A stretch of DNA of 64,000 bases from Streptomyces smyrnaeus. Lineage in GTDB: Bacteria; Actinomycetota; Actinomycetes; Streptomycetales; Streptomycetaceae. The notes under the pieces were generated by a model, which saw only the letters and a program-made list of their open reading frames with translations, was not told the DNA's origin and made no database searches. Position 1 is the stretch's first letter, and each line of letters opens with the position of its first letter. This document shows positions 8,590-17,583 of this stretch, one piece after another. The DNA lies in the NCBI RefSeq assembly GCF_017676345.1, contig NZ_JAFFZM010000002.1, positions 248,001-312,000 on the forward strand, in the 5' to 3' direction. Position numbers and translations under genes: made by a program.

Positions 8590-9099
8590 ATGGACACAAC
8601 CGCCCTCCTCACGGACGCCTTCACCCGCGTGAACGGCGAGGTCCACTCCGCCTTGCGGGGCATCAAGAAGAAGCACCTCAACGAGCAGATCGACCCGGCG
8701 GCCAACAGTGTGAGCTGGCTGATCTGGCATCTCACCCGGGTGCAGGACGATCATCTCGCCGACGCGGCCGGTGCGGAGCAGATCTGGCACGCACAGAAGT
8801 TCGAGGAGCGCTTCGGGCTGCCGCTGCCCTCCGACGACACCGGTTTCGGCCACGCGCCCGAGGACGTGGCCGCCGTCCGGGTGGACTCGCCGAAGCCGCT
8901 GCTGGAGTACCACGACGCGGTGCACGAGCAGACCCTCAACTATCTGGGCACCCTCACTGCCCGGTCGCTCGACCGCATCGTCGACGACGCATGGGATCCG
9001 CCGGTCTCGCTCGGGGTACGTCTCGTCAGCGTCCTCGGCGACACCATGCAGCACGCCGGTCAGGCGGCCTTCCTGCGCGGCGTGCTGGAACGCCGCTGA
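8590..9099 (+). CDS. DinB-like four-helix protein (DUF664/DinB superfamily)
   Basis: A 169-aa helical protein of the DinB/YfiT-like metalloenzyme superfamily, many of which are thiol-dependent (mycothiol) transferases in actinobacteria. Likely metal-ligand His residues are visible in SWLIWHLTRVQDDH and near the C-terminus in DTMQHAGQAAFLRGVL. The substrate cannot be told. The ATG at 8590 starts the conserved pattern. It may be cotranscribed with the pao-like genes 84 bases downstream, but direct repeats lie between. Confidence 0.75.
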   Translation: MDTTALLTDAFTRVNGEVHSALRGIKKKHLNEQIDPAANSVSWLIWHLTRVQDDHLADAAGAEQIWHAQKFEERFGLPLPSDDTGFGHAPEDVAAVRVDSPKPLLEYHDAVHEQTLNYLGTLTARSLDRIVDDAWDPPVSLGVRLVSVLGDTMQHAGQAAFLRGVLERR

Positions 9100-9102
9100 A
9101 CC

Positions 9103-9161
9103 GAGCCGACAGGTCCCGAGCCCACAGGTCCGAGCAGACAAGTCCCGAGCAGACAAGTCCC
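9103..9161 (+). repeat. Imperfect tandem repeats, about 15 bp
   Basis: Four head-to-tail copies of a unit of the type GAGCAGACAAGTCCC begin at 9103, 9118, 9132 and 9147; the last two are identical. A degenerate fifth copy begins at 9162. The repeats fill the gap before the oxidoreductase operon, so they may be operator-like or a replication-slippage product. Confidence 0.6.
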
Positions 9162-9183
9162 GAGCCGAAGAGAGGCGCGCCCC

Positions 9184-9780
9184 GTGATCCCCCAGCGCAC
9201 CGCCACCAGCTCAACCCTCACCCTGCACGTCAACGACACGGCGCACACCGTCACCGTCGACCACCGCGCCACCCTCCTGGACGTACTGCGCGAACAGCTC
9301 GATCTCACCGGCAGCAAGAAGGGCTGCGACCACGGCCAGTGCGGCGCCTGCACGGTGCTGCTGGAGGGGCGCCGCGCCAACAGCTGTCTGCTGCTGGCGG
9401 TGGCCCACGACGGCGCGCACCTGACCACCGTCGAGGGGCTCGGTGACGAGGAGCGCCCGCACCCGCTGCAGCAGGCGTTCCACGAGCGGGACGCCTTCCA
9501 GTGCGGTTACTGCACCCCGGGCCAGATCGTCTCGGGCGTCGGCATGCTCTGCGAGGCCGCCGAGGGCCATCCCTCGCACGCGACCCGCAGGGAGGAGCTG
9601 CAGCGGGCCACCGGGGCGCCGGCTGAGCTGGACCGCGACGAGATCCGCGAGCGGATGAGCGGCAACCTGTGCCGCTGCGGCGCCTACCCGCACATCGTGG
9701 AGGCCATCGAGGACGTGCGCGAGCACGTCGGCGGCGGCACGGACCACGCCTCGCGCCGTACCGAGGAGGTGACCGCGTGA
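9184..9780 (+). CDS. Molybdenum aldehyde/xanthine oxidoreductase, 2Fe-2S subunit (PaoA/YagT-like)
   Basis: Electron-transfer subunit of a three-subunit xanthine dehydrogenase-family enzyme, 198 aa. A plant-type ferredoxin domain has Cys in GCDHGQCGACTV and further downstream in NSC. The C-terminal helical 2Fe-2S domain has FQCGYCTPGQ and GNLCRCGAYPH. Unlike E. coli PaoA, there is no twin-arginine signal peptide, so the enzyme is probably cytoplasmic. The GTG start at 9184 begins the reading frame after the repeats. The stop overlaps the next start (GTGA). Confidence 0.92.
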   Translation: MIPQRTATSSTLTLHVNDTAHTVTVDHRATLLDVLREQLDLTGSKKGCDHGQCGACTVLLEGRRANSCLLLAVAHDGAHLTTVEGLGDEERPHPLQQAFHERDAFQCGYCTPGQIVSGVGMLCEAAEGHPSHATRREELQRATGAPAELDRDEIRERMSGNLCRCGAYPHIVEAIEDVREHVGGGTDHASRRTEEVTA

Positions 9781-10784
9781 AACCCTTCACCTTCGAGCGC
9801 GCCACCAGCCCCGAGCAGGCCGTCTCCGCGTTCGCGGCACAGCCCCACGCCCGCTTCCTGGCGGGCGGCACCAATCTGGTGGACCTGATGAAGCTGGGCG
9901 TCGAGACGCCCGCGCACCTCATCGACGTCTCCAAACTGCCGCTGAACGACATCGAGCCCACCCCCGAGGGCGGACTGCGCGTCGGCGCCAACGTCCGCAA
10001 CAGCGACCTGGCGGCGCACACCGCCGTCTGCCGCGACTACCCGGCACTGGCCCAGGCCCTGCTGTCCGGTGCCTCCGGGCAGCTGCGGAATCTGGCCACC
10101 ACCGGCGGCAACCTCCTCCAGCGCACCCGCTGCCCCTACTTCCAGGACCTGACGGCTCCCTGCAACAAGCGGGAGCCTGGTGCGGGGTGTTCGGCCCGGG
10201 AAGGCGTCAACCGGGACATGGCGGTGCTGGGCCACTCCGAGCACTGCGTGGCCACCCACCCCTCCGACATGGCGGTCGCGCTGGCCGCCTACGACGCCGA
10301 GGTCGAGCTGCTGGGCCCGGAGGGGGACCGGACGGTGCCCGCCGCCGACTTCCACCGGCTGCCCGGCGACTCCCCGGAGCGGGACACGGTGCTCCGGCCC
10401 GGTGAGCTGATCTCGCACGTCACCCTCCCACCGCCGCCTCCCGGCGCACGCGCCGCCTACCGCAAGGCGCGCGACCGCGCCTCCTACGCCTTCGCGCTCG
10501 CCTCGGCCGCCGCCGTCCTCGCGCTGGACGGCGACGGGACCGTACGGCACGCCGCGCTCGCGTTCGGCGGCGTCGCCCACCGGCCGTGGCGGGCCCGTAC
10601 CGCCGAGGAGATGCTGATCGGTTCCCGTGCCGACGCCGAGACGTTCGCCCGCGCCGCCGACGCCGAGCTGGCCGTGGCCCGGCCGCTGTCCGACAACGCC
10701 TTCAAGGTGCCGTTGGCCCGCAACGTGGCCGTCCACCTGCTGACCACCCTTGCCGAGACCCCGGACCGCCCCGCCGGGAGCTGA
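9777..10784 (+). CDS. Molybdenum oxidoreductase, FAD-binding subunit (PaoB/YagS-like)
   Basis: FAD subunit of 335 aa that passes electrons from the iron-sulfur subunit to an acceptor. The N-terminal FAD-binding fold has RFLAGGTNLVDLMK and TTGGNLLQRTRC. Between about residues 115 and 165 it has a Cys-bearing insertion (RCPYFQDLTAPCNKREPGAG followed by CSA, and SEHCVATHPSDM). In E. coli PaoB a comparable insertion binds an extra 4Fe-4S cluster. This points to the PaoABC branch rather than classical xanthine dehydrogenase. The start overlaps the upstream stop. Confidence 0.92.
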   Translation: MKPFTFERATSPEQAVSAFAAQPHARFLAGGTNLVDLMKLGVETPAHLIDVSKLPLNDIEPTPEGGLRVGANVRNSDLAAHTAVCRDYPALAQALLSGASGQLRNLATTGGNLLQRTRCPYFQDLTAPCNKREPGAGCSAREGVNRDMAVLGHSEHCVATHPSDMAVALAAYDAEVELLGPEGDRTVPAADFHRLPGDSPERDTVLRPGELISHVTLPPPPPGARAAYRKARDRASYAFALASAAAVLALDGDGTVRHAALAFGGVAHRPWRARTAEEMLIGSRADAETFARAADAELAVARPLSDNAFKVPLARNVAVHLLTTLAETPDRPAGS

Positions 10785-10839
10785 CCAGCGCAGGGGCGAG
10801 ACAGCGCAGGGACGAGACAAGGGAAGAGGAGCGAGGACG

Positions 10840-12939
10840 ATGGCCGTAGACGACACCACCCGTACCGACCGCACCACCGAGCGCGTCCTGGGCTCGCCCG
10901 CCCTGCGCCGCGAGGGCCGCGCCAAGGTCACCGGCACGGCGCGCTACGCCGCCGAACACACCCCGCCCGACTGCGCGTACGGCTGGCCGGTGGCCGCCGC
11001 CGTGCCGCACGGCAGCGTCACCGGCGTCGACGCCGCCGACGCCATGGCGCTGCCCGGCGCGCTCGCCGTCCTCACCCACGAGAACGCGCCCCGGCTCGGC
11101 GAACCCGACGACCCCACGCTGCACCTGCTGCAGACCCCACGGGTACCGCACCGCGGCTGGTACGTGGCGCTGGCCGTCGGCGAGACGCTGCAGACGGCGC
11201 GCGAGATGGCGCAGGCCGTTCGCGTCAGCTACGACGAGGAGCCGCACGACGTCCGCCTCACCGACGACCACCCCGGGCTCTACCACCCGGAGCAGGCCAA
11301 CGGCGGCTACCCCGGTGACCGGGAGACCGGGGACTTCGACGCGGAGTACGCCGCGGCCCCGCACCGTCTCGACCTCACCTACACCCTCAGCCCGCTGCAC
11401 AACCACCCGATGGAGCCGCACGCCGCCACCGCCGTGTGGGAGGGCGGGCATCTGATCGCCTACGACTCCAGCCAGGGCGCCACCCCGGTGAGCGAGACGC
11501 TGGCCACCATGTTCGGTCTCGACCCGAAGCAGATCACCGTCGTCGCCGAGCACGTCGGCGGCGGCTTCGGCTCCAAGGGCACCCCGCGTCCTCCGGTGGT
11601 GCTCGCCGCGATGGGCGCCAAGCACACCTCACGCCCCGTCAAGGTGATGCTGCCCCGCCGGGAGCTGCCCTCGGTGGTCGGCCACCGCGCCCCCACCATC
11701 CAGCGGCTGCGCATCGGCGCCCGCGACGACGGCACGCTGGCCGCGCTCGGCCACGAGGTGACCACCCACACCTCCACCGTCAAGGAGTTCGTGGAGCAGG
11801 CCGCCGTGCCGTCCCGGGTGATGTACGGCGCCGACGGGATCCGCACCGGCCACCGGGTCGTGGCCCTGGACGTCCCCACCCCGTCCTGGATGCGCGCGCC
11901 CGGCGACGCGTCCGGCATGTACGCGCTCGAATGCGCCATGGACGAGGTGGCCACCGCGCTCGACCTCGACCCGATCGAGCTGAGGCTGCGCAACATCCCC
12001 GAGCGGGAGCCCGACAGCGGCAAGCCGTTCAGCAGCCACCATCTCGCCGACTGCCTGCGCGAAGGAGCTCGCCGCTTCGGCTGGGAGCGCCGCGACCCGC
12101 GCCCCGGCACCCGGCGGGACGGCGATCTGCTGCTGGGCACCGGGGTGGCCGCCTCCACCTACCCGGTACTGGTCGCCCCGTCCACGGCGTCCGTCCAGGC
12201 GCTGAGGGCCGACGGCTCCGGCCCCGCCTACCACGTACGGGTCAACGCCACCGACATCGGCACCGGGGCGCGTACCGTCCTCGCCCAGATCGCCGCCGAC
12301 CAGCTCGGCGTCCCGCTGGACGCCGTCCGTATCGATGTCGGCAGCAGCGATCTGCCCACCGCGCCGCTGGCCGGCGGCTCCTCGGGCACCGCCTCCTGGG
12401 GCTGGGCCGTCCACAAGGCGTGCCGCGAGCTGCGGGAGTCGGGCGGCAGCATCGTCACCGTGGACACCACCACCGATGTACAGGCGCAGGAGGAGTACGC
12501 GCGGCACGCCTTCGGGGCCGTCTTCGCGGAGGTCTCGGCGGACGCGTTCACCGGCGAGGTACGGGTGCGCCGTCTGCTCGGTGTCTTCGCCGCGGGCCGC
12601 ATCCTCAACGCCCGCACGGCACGCTCCCAGTTCATCGGCGGGATGACGATGGGCCTGGGCATGGCGCTGACCGAGCACAGCTCGCTGGACACGCGGCTCG
12701 GCGGTTTCGTCGAGAAGGACCTGGCCGGCTACCACGTCCCCACGCACGCCGACGTCCCCGACATCGACGCGCACTGGATCGAGGAGCACGACCCGCACCT
12801 CAACCCGGTCGGCGGCAAGGGCATCGGCGAGATCGGCATCGTCGGCACCCCGGCGGCCATCGCCAACGCCGTCCACCACGCCACCGGCCGCCGCCACCGC
12901 CAACTCCCCCTCACCCCGGACCTGGTGGTGCCCCGCTGA
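10840..12939 (+). CDS. Molybdenum oxidoreductase, molybdopterin-binding catalytic subunit (PaoC/YagR-like)
   Basis: Large catalytic subunit of 699 aa that oxidises an aldehyde or heterocycle at the molybdenum cofactor. It has EHVGGGFGSKG, PSWMRAPGDASGMYA and the C-terminal GGKGIGEIGIVG, whose Glu matches the base that activates water. It looks about 30-40 residues shorter than typical PaoC between AVHKACREL and HAFGAVFAEV, a likely surface-loop deletion. The ATG is preceded by GAGGAGCGAGG. No PaoD-like maturation gene follows, so cofactor insertion must use a gene elsewhere. Confidence 0.92.
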   Translation: MAVDDTTRTDRTTERVLGSPALRREGRAKVTGTARYAAEHTPPDCAYGWPVAAAVPHGSVTGVDAADAMALPGALAVLTHENAPRLGEPDDPTLHLLQTPRVPHRGWYVALAVGETLQTAREMAQAVRVSYDEEPHDVRLTDDHPGLYHPEQANGGYPGDRETGDFDAEYAAAPHRLDLTYTLSPLHNHPMEPHAATAVWEGGHLIAYDSSQGATPVSETLATMFGLDPKQITVVAEHVGGGFGSKGTPRPPVVLAAMGAKHTSRPVKVMLPRRELPSVVGHRAPTIQRLRIGARDDGTLAALGHEVTTHTSTVKEFVEQAAVPSRVMYGADGIRTGHRVVALDVPTPSWMRAPGDASGMYALECAMDEVATALDLDPIELRLRNIPEREPDSGKPFSSHHLADCLREGARRFGWERRDPRPGTRRDGDLLLGTGVAASTYPVLVAPSTASVQALRADGSGPAYHVRVNATDIGTGARTVLAQIAADQLGVPLDAVRIDVGSSDLPTAPLAGGSSGTASWGWAVHKACRELRESGGSIVTVDTTTDVQAQEEYARHAFGAVFAEVSADAFTGEVRVRRLLGVFAAGRILNARTARSQFIGGMTMGLGMALTEHSSLDTRLGGFVEKDLAGYHVPTHADVPDIDAHWIEEHDPHLNPVGGKGIGEIGIVGTPAAIANAVHHATGRRHRQLPLTPDLVVPR

Positions 12940-13011
12940 GCGGGCCGGCCGACGGGCCGGGGGCGTTCGCACCCCGGCCGGGGAGTCCGGCCTCCGAAGC
13001 CCGGGCTCCGG

Positions 13012-13602
13012 TCAGTCGTGGTCGTCCGGGGCGGCCGGGGCACCGTTGCAGGCCGCGGCCCGATGGGCCTTGACCGCCTGCTCGACGATCCGCACCATGT
13101 CCTGGCGCAACTTCCCGTACTCCTTCCGCCAGGCCTGGGCCTTGACGTACAGGTTGGTGGCGTTGTCGTCGCCCGTGTTCTTGGTGCAGGGCACGACGAC
13201 GGCGGCGGCGTCCTGGGAGGACCAGCTCTGCTTGTAACCGGGGATGCTCCTGGTCCGGCCGTGGCCCGGGCCCGTGCCGACCCGGTCGAGCTTGTGCGCC
13301 GAGTTGTGCTGTTCGACGGAGACCCGCAGTACCTGCTTGCCGTCCACGGTGACGCCGCACTGGGTGTTGTACCTGAGCTCTTCCCTGGTCAGCCGCTTCC
13401 AGCGATCCGTGTGGTGGGACGCGGGAACAACTCGGTCCACCACCGCTTCGGAGGCCCAGCAGGTGGTGCCCCCCGTGATCTCGGAGAACTTCTCGGCGTC
13501 CTCGCGGTCCTCCCGTTGGGAGAGCGCGCCACCCAGCGCCCCCGCCGCGACCAGGGCCACGGCGAGGACGGCGAGCAGGGTGATACGAAGCGGGCGGTTC
13601 AT
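13012..13602 (-). CDS. Membrane-anchored protein of unknown function (paralogue of next upstream gene)
   Basis: A 196-aa protein with one N-terminal membrane anchor (LRITLLAVLAVALVAAGALG) and an exported domain containing four Cys, which may form disulfides. It shares the KFSEI(T/V)..., RVVP.SH and SWS..AAA.VPCTK patterns with the product of 13673-14296, so the two are a tandem duplication. It is the last gene of the WXG operon; role unknown, possibly a surface partner of the secreted proteins. I chose MNRPLR as start by alignment with the paralogue; an ATG five codons upstream (13617) is equally possible. Confidence 0.75.
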   Translation of the reverse strand: MNRPLRITLLAVLAVALVAAGALGGALSQREDREDAEKFSEITGGTTCWASEAVVDRVVPASHHTDRWKRLTREELRYNTQCGVTVDGKQVLRVSVEQHNSAHKLDRVGTGPGHGRTRSIPGYKQSWSSQDAAAVVVPCTKNTGDDNATNLYVKAQAWRKEYGKLRQDMVRIVEQAVKAHRAAACNGAPAAPDDHD

Positions 13603-13672
13603 GTGTGCGCGTTCCATATTCTCTGCGACTGTCGGCCCGGTGCCGGCCTTCCGAGTGTCGGAGGCCGGGCCC

Positions 13673-14296
13673 TCAGTCGTAGGCCGAGCCGTCCTCCATG
13701 GGGGCGGAGTAGCAGGCCAGGCTGTGGTTGGTCTTGACCGACGCCTTGAGGATCCGCACCAGGTCCTTGCGGACGTCCTCGCCCTTCTCGGCGAAGGACT
13801 CCACGACGACCTGCAGTTCGGTGTTCTCGTCCTTGTCCTTCTTCTTGGTGCAGGGGACGGCGGCGGCGGCGCCGTCCCGCGTCGACCAGCTCTCCTCGAA
13901 GCCGGGGACCTTCTCCGCCTTCTCCCGGCCGGTGCGGTCGGCGTCGCGGAGGGGAGCGGCCACGTTCTGCTGCTGCACGCTGACCCGCAACGCTCGCTTC
14001 CCGTCGGCGTCGATGCCGCACAGCGAGCTGTACTGGTCCTTCTTCCGGGTCACCTTCTGCCAGCCGCTCACATAGTGGGAGGTGGGCACCACCCGGTCCA
14101 GCACCGAGTCGGACAGGCCGAGCAGCACCGTGTGGCAGGTATCCCCGGACACCTCGGAGAACTTCTTCGGCGCCTTCGGATCCTCGTGCTGGGTGAGCGC
14201 CCCGGCCACCGCCCCCGCCGCGACCAGGGCGACGGCGAGGACGGTGAGGAGGGCGTAGCGGATTCGGCGGGTGGGGCGTTCGGGCATCGCAGCCAT
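13673..14296 (-). CDS. Membrane-anchored protein of unknown function (paralogue)
   Basis: A 207-aa protein with a short basic N-terminus, one membrane anchor (YALLTVLAVALVAAGAVAGA) and an external domain. Shared motifs with the downstream paralogue include DRVVPTSHY, LRVSVQQQN and PGFEESWSTRDGAAA. It starts 7 bases after the stop of the 801-aa gene with little visible ribosome site, so translation is probably coupled. ATG codons at 14296 and 14287 are both possible. Confidence 0.75.
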   Translation of the reverse strand: MAAMPERPTRRIRYALLTVLAVALVAAGAVAGALTQHEDPKAPKKFSEVSGDTCHTVLLGLSDSVLDRVVPTSHYVSGWQKVTRKKDQYSSLCGIDADGKRALRVSVQQQNVAAPLRDADRTGREKAEKVPGFEESWSTRDGAAAAVPCTKKKDKDENTELQVVVESFAEKGEDVRKDLVRILKASVKTNHSLACYSAPMEDGSAYD

Positions 14297-14303
14297 CAAT
14301 CGA

Positions 14304-16709
14304 TCAGTTGGGGAGGGACGGCACCTGGTCCATGGAGTCGAGGTAGCTCGCAGTTCTGCTGACGCTGTCGTTGGCATAGCCGAAGCCGTCCTTGGTGCCC
14401 GTCTGGCTCAGGGCGTTGACAGCTATGTCTTCGAGACCGTACCGCTCCTTGATCTTGTTCAGCATGGCGGTGTCCGCGTTGACGTTCCTGTCCCGCTCAG
14501 CGTCGTAGACAGCGCTGGCGACCTCGGCCTGCTTGATGCCTTCGGTACTCGTGATCATCTTGTCGATGTCGTTGGCCGCCGCTCCCTCGTAACCTGCGGT
14601 CAGTGCTCCGATGGTGGCGCCGACCACCGGGTTGGGGAACCATTTCGCGTAGGCGGTGGCGGCGGTCACACCCGCGCCGAAAGTGCTGTTGCCCCACAAT
14701 CGCGCGCTGAGCGAGTCCTTCTCGAACTCGGCGTCCTTGATGACAGCCGGGCCGACCAGGGCCTCCTGCCGCGCCATCGCCATGGTGCCGGTGATCTCAC
14801 CCGACGTGCCGAGGACCTCCTGTGCTGTCGCCTCCGCCTTCGAGGGCGGTGAGTACTTCTCGTCCGCGGGCACATTCGGGTTGAACTCGTGGTCGAGGAC
14901 CTCGGCGGCGTAAGCCTTCTGCGCCTGCATGAGGTTCCCGTACGCCTCCGGGTCCTGCCCGAGCCGGAAGAGGAGATGGGTGGCCTCGCGGTGGTCCATG
15001 TCGGCCACGGCCCCGGAGATCGGGTACAGCTTGGCCTCGGCGGCGAGCGCCGCCTTGGCCCCCTCGTCCCACTTGGGCCCCTCCAGGCCTTCCCCGCCGC
15101 CGTCCCGCAATCCGCGGTAGATGTCGGGCATGTACTCGGACGCGGCACGCCCCATGCCCTGACTCATCCCGTCCGCGAACTCGATGTGCTTGTCCTGGTC
15201 GTTGTTGGTCGCGACTCCCTTGATGAACTCGGACATGATGTCCGCCTGCGCCTGGGTATGGGAAGGGTTGAGCGGCAGCGGGGCGTCCCAGGCGTGCCCC
15301 GTCGTCGCGGCGGCCAGAGCGTGCCCCCTTGCCACGTGCCCGCCCTGCCAGTCCTTGTGCGGTCCGGAATCGGGGCTCTCCCCGTCCGGGAACCACTTGC
15401 GGTCGCGTAGGACGTAGTCGAAGTTCTCCTTGTCCGAGAAGAAGTCGGTCGAGGCCTCCGCGTTGTGCCCGAGGGCCTCCATGTACCCGGTGAACGGGTC
15501 CTGGCCCTGGTCGTACTCGGCGCCGAAGTTGAGGTAGTTCGGGGGGTTGAGCCCGTAGCTCAGCCACTTGCGCTCGGGGACGGCCTTCTCCTCGTGGGAG
15601 TAGGGGCCCGGCGTCATGAACGGCTTCTCGTCGACCTTCTTCAACTCGGCGCCGTAGTCGTTGAGGAAGCCGGTGTCCCACTTGCCCGTGCGCATCAGGT
15701 TGCTCATCACCTGGAAGCCGTAGGGCGGGGCCGCCCGATAGGTGCCCATGGCCGCGTTGGGAGGCTGGTCGCCCATCCGCTGGTAACCCAGGTCGATGAC
15801 GTCCTGCTTCCACTTCGTCATGGCCGGGGAGTCGGAGTGGCTGGCCAGGGCCAGGGTGTTGCCGAGGTTGTCCTGGAGGGCAGCCAGCTGCTTGTCCACC
15901 CCCTTCGGACGATCCTTCGGGTCCGGCGGCATGGCGTCCTCGTAGTCCGGCTGCGCCGCCTTGTACCAGAGTTCCAGGACGCCCTTCGCACCCTTGCGGG
16001 TGGCGAACTCCTCGGCGAAGTAGGTGTTGCCGTCGTTCTTGGCGAGGATGCCGTTGACCTTGGACAGCAGCTTCGGGTCCCGCTTGAAGTCCTTGTCGCC
16101 CGCCAGCTTGTAGAGGGCGTCGACGTCCTTCTTGGCCTGCAGCTGCGGGGTGTCGGAGTTGAAGCCCTTGCCGTACGGGTCGAAGTTCAGTGCCTTCTTC
16201 AGGTCCTCGTCGGCCTCGGCCGCCTCGCGCAGGGCCTTGAGGATCTTATGGTTGAGGTCCGCGAGCGTCTCGCGGTAGGCCTTGGTGATCCCCGGGCTCT
16301 CGTCCTTGGGCGGGTCGACGTAGACGACGCCGTCCTTCGTGTTCAGCTTCAGATAGTTCTTCGCGCCGGCCGTCGGTTTCTCGTACACGACGTCCTCGAC
16401 GTCCTTCAGCGCCTTCTTGGCGTCCTCGATGATCTTGAGGCACCGGGACATCTCCTTGCCGAGCCACTCGGCCTGGCCGGCGGCCTCCACCACCTGCTTC
16501 TGGACGGCGTTGAAGTGCTTGACCGCCGCCTTGTGGGACTCACCGTGCCAGCCGCTCCGCTCGGTGCTCAGCGGCTTGGTGACCGTGCGGTCGAAGGAGG
16601 TGTGGACCTCTTCGAAATCCTTGGGGAGCTTGTCCCACGCCTTCACCGCCGCACGCAAGGCGGTGAGATTGACATGGCGCACCGTCAGGTAGTCGAGAGT
16701 CTTGGTCAT
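14304..16709 (-). CDS. Large WXG100-like secretion-system substrate (801 aa)
   Basis: Long alpha-helical protein. The first 100 residues form a WXG100-like hairpin (LRAAVKAWDKLPKDFEEVHT, then SGWHGESHKAA with the W-x-G turn). The remaining 700 residues are helical and rich in charged and Ala residues, with conserved-looking segments such as HKDWQGGHVARGHALAAA and YPISGAVADMDHREATHLLF. Proteins of this kind in streptomycetes (possibly the DUF6571 group) pair with a small 'MSFEQEW' protein, as here. I see no toxin catalytic motif. It is probably exported by a type VII-like system encoded elsewhere. Confidence 0.75.
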   Translation of the reverse strand: MTKTLDYLTVRHVNLTALRAAVKAWDKLPKDFEEVHTSFDRTVTKPLSTERSGWHGESHKAAVKHFNAVQKQVVEAAGQAEWLGKEMSRCLKIIEDAKKALKDVEDVVYEKPTAGAKNYLKLNTKDGVVYVDPPKDESPGITKAYRETLADLNHKILKALREAAEADEDLKKALNFDPYGKGFNSDTPQLQAKKDVDALYKLAGDKDFKRDPKLLSKVNGILAKNDGNTYFAEEFATRKGAKGVLELWYKAAQPDYEDAMPPDPKDRPKGVDKQLAALQDNLGNTLALASHSDSPAMTKWKQDVIDLGYQRMGDQPPNAAMGTYRAAPPYGFQVMSNLMRTGKWDTGFLNDYGAELKKVDEKPFMTPGPYSHEEKAVPERKWLSYGLNPPNYLNFGAEYDQGQDPFTGYMEALGHNAEASTDFFSDKENFDYVLRDRKWFPDGESPDSGPHKDWQGGHVARGHALAAATTGHAWDAPLPLNPSHTQAQADIMSEFIKGVATNNDQDKHIEFADGMSQGMGRAASEYMPDIYRGLRDGGGEGLEGPKWDEGAKAALAAEAKLYPISGAVADMDHREATHLLFRLGQDPEAYGNLMQAQKAYAAEVLDHEFNPNVPADEKYSPPSKAEATAQEVLGTSGEITGTMAMARQEALVGPAVIKDAEFEKDSLSARLWGNSTFGAGVTAATAYAKWFPNPVVGATIGALTAGYEGAAANDIDKMITSTEGIKQAEVASAVYDAERDRNVNADTAMLNKIKERYGLEDIAVNALSQTGTKDGFGYANDSVSRTASYLDSMDQVPSLPN

Positions 16710-16722
16710 GGCTCAGCTCCCC

Positions 16723-17307
16723 CTAGGGCTTCGGGCCGGCCGACGGAGGCGTGGTCGGCAGCGGAGGGCCGTACACCGGCTGGTCCGACTGCGGTGGCTT
16801 CAGCAGGGGGTACTGGTCCTGGAAGAACGGGTATTGCGGCGTGTCGGACAGCAGCGGCTTCCGGTCCGGGTCCAGGAGGTACTTGAGCGGATTCTCCTTC
16901 CGCTCCCGCTCCTTGGCGATCTTCTCCACCTGCTCCTTCGTCCAGACGTCCCCCTCCAGCGTCTTCGCGGTGACGTTGCGGAGCCCCGTGGCCGTGTTCT
17001 CGTACTGCTTGCGCAGATGCTTCATCTGGCCGCGCCACATCTCCTGGAACGTCTTGAAGGCCTCGTCGCAGGAGAAGCCCTTCATCGACCCGGGAACCTG
17101 TTCCATCTCCCGCATGGCAGTGTCGTCCACCTTTTGGAAGGCGGTGCTGACCTTCTCCACTTTTTTGGCGGCCTCGTCGAGCACATGTGGCGTCACCTGG
17201 AGCCACTTGCCGTCGCCCTTGTCGCCGGCGCCGTTCAACTGCATCCTTGCGGACTGCTGGTTCTGTGCCCCGGCGACCAACCCTGCCCATTCTTGCTCGA
17301 ATGACAC
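16723..17307 (-). CDS. WXG-like small protein, first gene of the operon
   Basis: A 194-aa protein beginning MSFEQEWAGLVAGAQ, the N-terminal pattern of small Streptomyces proteins found beside large WXG-like proteins. A helical hairpin with MWRGQMKHLRKQ (W-x-G turn) spans about residues 40-120. The tail is Pro-rich (PPLPTTPPSAGPKP). It sits 13 bases before the 801-aa gene. The two probably form a heteromeric export substrate or chaperone pair. No catalytic residues are evident. Confidence 0.75.
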   Translation of the reverse strand: MSFEQEWAGLVAGAQNQQSARMQLNGAGDKGDGKWLQVTPHVLDEAAKKVEKVSTAFQKVDDTAMREMEQVPGSMKGFSCDEAFKTFQEMWRGQMKHLRKQYENTATGLRNVTAKTLEGDVWTKEQVEKIAKERERKENPLKYLLDPDRKPLLSDTPQYPFFQDQYPLLKPPQSDQPVYGPPLPTTPPSAGPKP

Positions 17308-17583
17308 GAATCCCCGCTTTCGTCGGTGAACATCGCCGACCCTCCAAGGAACTTACAAGAGAAGCTGACGTAAGTCTTCCAAGAAGCGGCGAAAAGCGAC
17401 ACGTTGGGCAGTGACACCATGTGGCCGGACGGATACGGGAAGTCATGTGCCCGTGCTGTGAACAGTGTTGAGAAGGGTGCGGGGACGGTGCAAGTGCCGT
17501 GGGTGCCGGGGGCGCTGCGAGTGCCGTGGGTGCCGTGAGTGCCGCGCCGGAGGGGGCGGACGGCCCACCGGGCCACCGGACCA

